Assembly (NCBI GenBank): GCA_031772625.1
Contig: CM062808.1
Location: forward strand, 475,971,655 to 476,035,654
Reading direction: 5' to 3'
DNA: 64,000 nt
DNA from: Pinus tabuliformis
Lineage: Eukaryota > Streptophyta > Pinopsida > Pinales > Pinaceae
Shown here: piece by piece, positions 58,063 to 64,000 of the stretch
How the letters are laid out: each line of letters begins with the position of its first letter
Numbering within the stretch: position 1 is the first letter of the stretch
Program-made: the position numbers and the translations under genes
Notes under the pieces: generated by a model
What the model saw: only the letters and a program-made list of their open reading frames with translations
The model's database searches: none
Told to the model about the DNA's origin: nothing

Positions 58063-58734
58063 CTATTTTCTGTTCCATTTAACTGGTTCCTTACCTTTAT
58101 CAAGCTTATCTTTATGAGGACATTTGGCTGCATAGTGACCGACTCTTCCACAAGAAAAGCATTTGAAAGGTAGCTTACCTCTGAATCTTCCAGAACCCTG
58201 TTGAAGGTTCTTGACAAAGTTTGATTCTTCCTCTCCTTCTGACGTATGTCCTGACTCATTGTATTCTCCTTTTCCTGAAGCTTTGAATGCGGCTTCTCTC
58301 ATGTCTGATGGACCCCCTTTTCTCATTTCGAAAGCAGTTAGGATTCCGTGCAGCTGTGACATGGTAATACTCTAAAGATTCTGCTTTTCTTCTATGGCAG
58401 AAACTTTTGATTCAAACTTAGAAGACAAAGATCTTAGAACCTTTTCAACTAAAGTAACTTCTTTTATCTCTTCACCCAAGTTTTTCATGCGATTAACAAT
58501 CTCATCTATACGTAAGAAATAATTAGCCACACTTTCATCATTGTGCATTCTGAGAGTTTCATATTGAATTATGAGAGATTGTAGTTTTGCACGTTTTACC
58601 TGATCATCTCCTTCATAGCTTAGAATGATCTTGTCCCATATTTCTTTGGCGGTTTTGAGCTGCATAATATTTGACGAACTCTGATTGAGATAGACTCCCC
58701 AATAGAGTATTGACAGCCTTTGCATTTGTTTCAT
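58063..58734 (-). pseudogene. gag: Copia E: gag core and first zinc knuckle
   Basis: UBN2-type gag: TAKEIWDKIILSYEGD, VKRAKLQSLIIQYETLRM, VEKVLRSLSSKFE, then TAG at 58372-58374 and continuation in frame to CFSCGRVGHYAAKC, ending at TAG 58063. In both TAGs a CAG ancestor is the simplest explanation. Confidence 0.85.
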
Positions 58735-58918
58735 ACTGTTTTTTACCAGCCGTATCTGTAGGAGTTGCTAATGGAAATGTGTATCCTCCTTCTACGATAT
58801 CCCAAACTTCTGTACCAACGGATTGAAGATAGGGTGTGGTTCTTACCTTCCAATAGACGAAGTTTCTCCCATCAAATATTGGTGGCTTGATGGATGCCTC
58901 TTTTTCGTAGTTGCTCAT
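58613..58918 (-). pseudogene. gag: Copia E: gag N-terminus
   Basis: The likely start is Met 58918 (MSNYEKEASIKPP), because sequence to the right soon enters the LTR. IFDGRNFVYWKVRTTPYLQ and VWDIVEGGYTFP are typical. A frameshift near 58690 leads to the next block. Confidence 0.85.
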
Positions 58919-58973
58919 GATGATAGATCTTCCTTCAAGTGATTTCTTCTGAAGGACCTGCTCTGATACAAAT

Positions 58974-60484
58974 TGTTGGAAATAACATTGAGAGGGGGGG
59001 GGGTGAATCAGTATTAGCAATTTAACAATTTTTCATTTCCATAAACAAATTGATATATGCTACTTCTGTTAATTCAACCTGCGTATATACGCAAGTGTGT
59101 TTAGAGAAAACCGCGTATATCTTGCAGACTTCTAATTTAGTTCGCTGATCTTAATCTGTGCATCAAAACCATAAAATAGTAATCAAGTGCAATAAAGAGT
59201 ACAGGCAATCACACACATGAACACAAGATATAAGGTGAAAAGCCAATGTGGGTGAAAACCACCTGCTGCAATTCGTCTCTATATTCTTTTAATAAGAAAC
59301 TTCTTTTTACAATATTTCTATACTGGTGCAATCTTATACCAGTACGCAGGCTTCTACCTGCAGAAGGCTACAACCTTCTCTCGTTCTCCAACTTCTCCAG
59401 GAAGGGAGCTACAACCCCCTTAGCTCTTGTACTAGCTGATGTACTAGTACGTAGGTGCTGACCTACAGAAGGCTACAACCTTCTCTTTTTTCCGAGGGAC
59501 CACGTTTCATAAATTTTCAAACTGGATCCATAAATAACATCAATCAAACATCAAATATATCTGCATCAACCAATCTCCTTTGCACCAACCAAGGAACTGA
59601 ATCAAACAATCACTTCTCTGAATGCTATAACCAAAAACCAATCCTAAACCCAGAACACTGCAACAATAAATGGAAGTAGCTAAAACATATTTTATGAGAC
59701 GTATGCTACTTCAATATGTAGAACCTGCGTGCATACGCTACTATATTAAGGCAAACCTATGTATACATTGTTTTGAATTACCTAATGAGCGTGTATACGC
59801 GCCTTTGCTATGTTGAACCTGCGTATAGATCTGTAAGAGATAATTTACCCTTTTGAACTATTCAGACATCAGTTATAACCAGATCAGTAGATTTACAGAT
59901 CAAGTTATGCGCCAAATATAAAAGATCAAAATCACATAAAGATACTTCTCTTCAACCCTTAAAATCTAGACCCATCAATAGAACTTATCCTTCTTCTAGG
60001 GCTCAGGTTCCTCCTTGATTTAGATACAACTATGCACCATAACCCAATGACTAGTATTCTAAATCTTGCTCTTCATAAGACATTCAATCCTTGAGTGCCC
60101 TTGCCTAATGATCTCCTTCCCCTTTTATAATCTTAGGCCTTACTCAATACCATGGTCCAAAACCACTTAGAACCAATACCTGGGTCCAAATACCTAGGTT
60201 CAACACTTCGGACAAGATACCATGGTCCAAAACCATAGGTCCAAATACCAAGGACCAAAAACCAAGTTTTCCAAACTGTATGCACTTTTCTGTGCATGAA
60301 AGTGCGTGTATACGCATACACGCTTTTTGGTCTATGAATCCACATGTATACGCGGCTTGGTCAACAAGAACCTATGTATACCTCCTTTTCCTTTATTCTA
60401 AGAGCCTGTGAGCCTGAACTGTCCTCTGAGTGATTTTCCGAGTGATTTGCCATCAAGGACAATACCTGTGTCATAATGCCAACA
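58974..60484 (-). repeat. Copia E 5' LTR
   Basis: 1511 bp, same ends as 51726-53278. By eye about 5-6 percent different in the first 180 bases. TCCAAAACCA array at 60149-60275; GTATACGC phrases repeated. Confidence 0.92.
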
Positions 60485-61019
60485 GTATTAGTGAAGGGGG
60501 GGGGGGGTACAAAATGTTGAGGATCGGACACGTAGCAGCAGGGCCCAGGGGTAAAACGACCCCCCCCCCCACAAAACCGATAAAGGGAGACAAGGCTAGG
60601 GGGTCTGAATTAGATTGGGTGCCGTCAGATCGAATGTTCACTAAAAATCGGGCGCAAAAGATGTGCGCATTTTAACCATATATGACAAATCTCCTTTTGT
60701 CATTGTCAATTTTACAATAAAATCAAAGCTATAGTACCAAGGCCTTATTACAATTTATTTTAAATGATGTGATTAATTTAATCTAAACACACTTAATTAT
60801 TATCTAATGCTGCATTTCGACTTGCAAGCATATATTTTTATTTTCTCAAGGTTTTGACCTTTTTTGGAAATAATTTACAGCATGGAATATTATTTACAAT
60901 ATGAGATTTCTGAAATAAAATAACCAATTACCTTGAGATCCTATAAATTATAGGACGCTAATAGGACCCTTATGACCTGCATTTCCACTTACAAGTAAGA
61001 TCTAGTGGCTTCTGCATCA

Positions 61020-63520
61020 ATTAAATTCAGGACTTGAGGGTTCAACCAAGTCACCAAACTACCTGCAGAACCTTGCATTGCTACCTCAAGAAAGTAAAAG
61101 CCCTTCCTAATTTCCTTCTTACATCCCTAATATTCTTTACGGAACATTTCGTTTCCTGAAGGAAACAAGATATGATTGTTCCATTTTTGTATTTTTCTTA
61201 AGCAATCTTTGTTTTCTAAGGCTACTTATGCCCCTTCCATTCCATGTTAGAACTTTAGTTTTTAACTATAGAGATTGGGTTGTGAGCTTAGCAATCTCAT
61301 CTTGCTTGAATTGATCAACATTGCTCCCAACTCCTAGAGAGCTACGATGTTAGAATTCCTTCCTCTTTTCCATTGGATGTTTCATGACGCTAATATTGGC
61401 TAACATCCTAATGATTTAACTCCCATCTCCCTTATGTTTGCATCTGGCCATTTATGGCCTTGTAATTTAGCCTCTTCTCTCATTGGTAATAGGTATTAGA
61501 TTCTATCCATCTGCTCTGCTAGGATGACCTCTAATCCTTGTTTCCAGACTTGTTCCACCATTTTATGAAGGTCAATCCCTTCCCTTTCCACTATTTCCTA
61601 TAGATATGGGTCTTTTGTACCTATCTCACTTGGGGTCATCTCAACATATCCTTCAAAGTCTTTAGACAGATCCCATATGTCCAAGTTTTATCCAAAATAT
61701 TCTGGTGGCTGTAGCATTTCTTCCTATTTTTCTTCTGCATGCTCCTCTATTTTATCTTCCTCATTCCTGTGAGGCTCCGAATTTTCTTTGTAAAAGACTT
61801 CAAAACTATTCCTTTGTGCCATTCTGCCTCCTTGATTTCTTGGTTGATGTCTTTTGTTAGCGCACGCCCTTTTGTTTAGTCTCACAAAACCTTCATCATC
61901 ATTTCGTTCTTGTTCTTTCACTTATTCCTCAATCATATTTAGAGGGAATTCTCGGATCAAGTTGCCATGTTCATGACAGTGTCTGCACCTAAAGGAAATC
62001 TTCTTGTGATCTACCAATTGTAACCACATTTCATTCCTGAGTTGTAGTTTGATTGCTTCAGGATGTGCACCTGAAACATCAATTTCCACACAAATTTTTG
62101 CACACAATATATATCTTCCTTGAAGTGTTTCCTTTGTTATCTTAATAGACTTTCCCATTTGTTGAGGAATGAAAAACATGGAGCAAATATACTCTTTTAA
62201 ATATTATCGCCACTTAAATAATATTACATAGAAGATAGTAGTAGTTAATGACTGGAGCGAAATTCTCAACTAAACTTCACTGAACTAAAATAAACTCAAA
62301 TAGGCTGTGACATCTGGATTGATACCTAGTAGGTGGTTGGAATTAGATTCTCCAACACTCCCCCTTCATTTTACGTTGGCCACGTGCTTCAAGATTTCAA
62401 GTTGTGCACCACCCAACATAGACTGGATGCACAAGGTTGCGCACTATAGTCACAAATAGGGTGCAACAAACCCCAAAATTACACAATTTCATAAATTTGG
62501 CACTCTTTGTCACACTTTCTTTTTTTCAAAAGTGCGAAGTTTTGTTGTTGTCGCACTTTCTCTCGCCTTCTCATCCTTGTGCTCATCACGACCTCCGCTA
62601 TTCTTTATGAGCAAAAAAAAAAAGAAATTCTACTCTCAAGGAGTCTTATGCAGATCAGGCTCTGATACCATGTTAAGGAATGAAAAACGTGGAGTATAGA
62701 TACTCTTCTCAATATTATTAACACTTAAATAAGATTACATAGGAGACAATTGTAATTAATGACTGGAGTGAAACTCTCAAATAAATTTCACTGGACTGGA
62801 CTAGACTCAAATATACTGACACATGGATTAACACCTAACAGGTGGTTGGAATTAGATTCTCCAACACTAATGTGTCTCCTATGAGCTTTAGGGTCAAAGG
62901 TATCTAGTAGTCAAGGGGTAATGATTACAACTTGACCCAAACTAGAACTCCAGTAAAAATCTCCTTTTCTGGTGTGAAATTTTCCATCCACGGGTGCACA
63001 TATAGACCTGTTGATGCAAAGAAGTAGGGTCCTCCATAAAATATTAGGTATCTATCCTCCATATTTTCAAATACCATAGTAAAGAGCCACTGGACCCTAG
63101 ATGCAACTCAATCTCCCCTCACGGCTTGCAGTAGTGATTGATCCAGTCGCATAACACTTTTTTGTGGGTCAGACGCCCATAAACTTGCAGATAATAACAT
63201 ATGATTGCATGTGATCCCTAAAGGCATGAATCTTGGGATATGTGATTAATGTCATTGGGATTACTGCCATTTTGGGCTTACACGGCTCATTCCCAGTGGG
63301 TCCTTTTGACTTTTCTTGTTGATGCGCCTGATTCCCTAAACTACTTCTGTCCTCTTATCTTCTCTGAGCATTCCCGCCCTGAGTACCTACTCCAACCACT
63401 CCTTGGATGTTACCTGATACATCGTCAGCTATAGACTTGAATCCCGTCTTGGATCCCTTCCCTTTGTCTGTTACCACATTGTGATAGGAGGGATGCCCGC
63501 TCCCTCCCCCTCCAAACACA
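61020..63520 (-). pseudogene. LINE remnant, second copy
   Basis: Same fragment as at 32980-35510. The zinc-knuckle part is better preserved here: 61922-62159 reads GKSIKITKETLQGRY, KICVEIDVS and CRHCHEHGNLIREF. TAA at 61922 precedes the basic C-terminal tail, which is open at 61724-61921 (NSFEVFYKEN). The TRIM at 62160-62866 splits the ORF at the same codon as in copy 1. ORF2 start near 61256. No RT. Confidence 0.72.
62160..62866 (-). mobile_element. TRIM, copy 2
   Basis: Terminal repeats at 62160-62357 and 62671-62866. The primer site at 62659-62670 is an exact initiator-Met complement (minus strand TGGTATCAGAGC) and the polypurine tract at 62358-62373 is AATGAAGGGGGAG on the minus strand. 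Same site as copy 1. Confidence 0.85.
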
Positions 63521-63906
63521 ATTTATTTCAAACCCTAACTTCGCATGCACATAAAACCTCACTCTGGTTCACTCCAAAACATTGAGTATCAAAATCAGGG
63601 TATTTGAACCTTGAATCACATACTTAATACTTTATAACACAACCATACCAATAATTAACAGTACCATTATATACATATATTCATTAATTTATTTTTATTT
63701 TGATTTTTTTCTTTTAAATTTTATTTAAAATGTTGATTGAGACTTAATGTAGAAAATGGACTAGAAGGACAAGAATATGTACAACGCCACCGGTGAAATT
63801 CTACTGTGTGTTATGACACCAACACATACTAACAAAATGTTAGTTTGTTCCAGATACAATAGAAAACAATACAAACTAGTCTCCCCCAATATTTCTTTTC
63901 AACATA

Positions 63907-64000
63907 GAAGTGTTTGTGTCACATATCTATCACTCTCGATTTGGGCAGGTGAATTCCATATGTCTGAATTTACTTTTTAATATGATGCTGCGCACTACCA
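63907..64000. other. Flank beyond unit U copy 2
   Basis: Last bases of the window; the sequence expected after the copia F insertion site. Nothing recognised. Confidence 0.5.

Larger units (their letters stand above)
51726..60484 (-). mobile_element. Copia E: complete Ty1/copia element (SIRE/Maximus-like)
   Basis: 8759 bp on the minus strand, with LTRs at 51726-53278 and 58974-60484 and perfect 5-bp target duplicates GTATT at 51721-51725 and 60485-60489. The empty site is preserved in copy 1 of unit U at 32457-32461. Internal order gag with several zinc knuckles, protease, integrase, RT, RNase H. Primer site 58961-58973 (minus strand reads TGTATCAGAGCA), polypurine tract 53279-53290 (AAAGGGGGAGAT on the minus strand). 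Long LTRs and gag type suggest the SIRE/Maximus lineage; moderately sure. Confidence 0.92.
60485..63906. repeat. Unit U, copy 2, right part
   Basis: Resumes at GTATT and matches 32457-35898. After 63906 the copy runs on without copia F, giving its pre-insertion site ACATA|GAAGTG. Confidence 0.9.

Overview
The window looks like gene-poor, retrotransposon-dominated chromosomal DNA from a seed plant with a large genome. A conifer or other gymnosperm is my best guess, from the density of long nested elements, the large accessory reading frames and the style of the Ty1/copia gag. This is inference: no host marker gene is present. I found no convincing single-copy host gene, no tRNA, rRNA or CRISPR array, and nothing bacterial. 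Almost all coding sequence belongs to retroelements broken by stops and frameshifts.

Layout. (1) 3-3919, minus: a long broken accessory reading frame with a globular N-terminal half and a coiled-coil C-terminal half, with a CpG-rich promoter-like block to its right (about 4340-4790). (2) 5923-13214, plus: element A, a 5'-truncated Athila-like Ty3/gypsy element with partial RT, RNase H, integrase, a hairpin tandem repeat, a long spacer, a second coiled-coil accessory ORF, a polypurine tract and the start of its 3' LTR. (3) 13215-24780, plus: element B, a complete Tat/Ogre-like Ty3/gypsy element with two 2220-bp LTRs and target duplication CTACC, inserted in the 3' LTR of A, which resumes at 24786. 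Its gag-pol is one frame broken only by four TAG codons. An archaeal-type RNase H lies before RT and the usual RNase H has lost most of its catalytic residues. (4) 26830-28437, minus: element G, an LTR plus gag start of another Ty3/gypsy element, abutting copia C. (5) 28438-31468, minus: copia C, truncated. (6) 31469-35898: a composite block (unit U) holding a minus-strand LINE remnant interrupted by a small TRIM element. (7) 35899-38223, plus: copia F, with an LTR holding three 184-bp tandem repeats and a gag remnant. (8) 38224-45636: AT-rich, mostly unrecognisable DNA with a foldback and simple repeats. (9) 45642-50733, minus: copia D, complete, with 504-bp LTRs and target duplication GAAAT. 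(10) 50734-51725 and 60485-63906: a second copy of unit U, split by (11) copia E, 51726-60484, minus, complete, about 1.5-kb LTRs, target duplication GTATT.

History. C plus U and D plus U are two copies of one duplicated segment: same copia insertion point, same LINE break, same TRIM. E entered only copy 2 (empty site at 32457-32461) and F only copy 1 (empty site at 63902-63906). B entered A. Stop codons are mostly TAG or TGA, and in several cases the sister copy still reads CAG or CGA, which fits decay by deamination of methylated cytosine. Several LTRs carry dense arrays of short motifs that the coding annotation does not explain.
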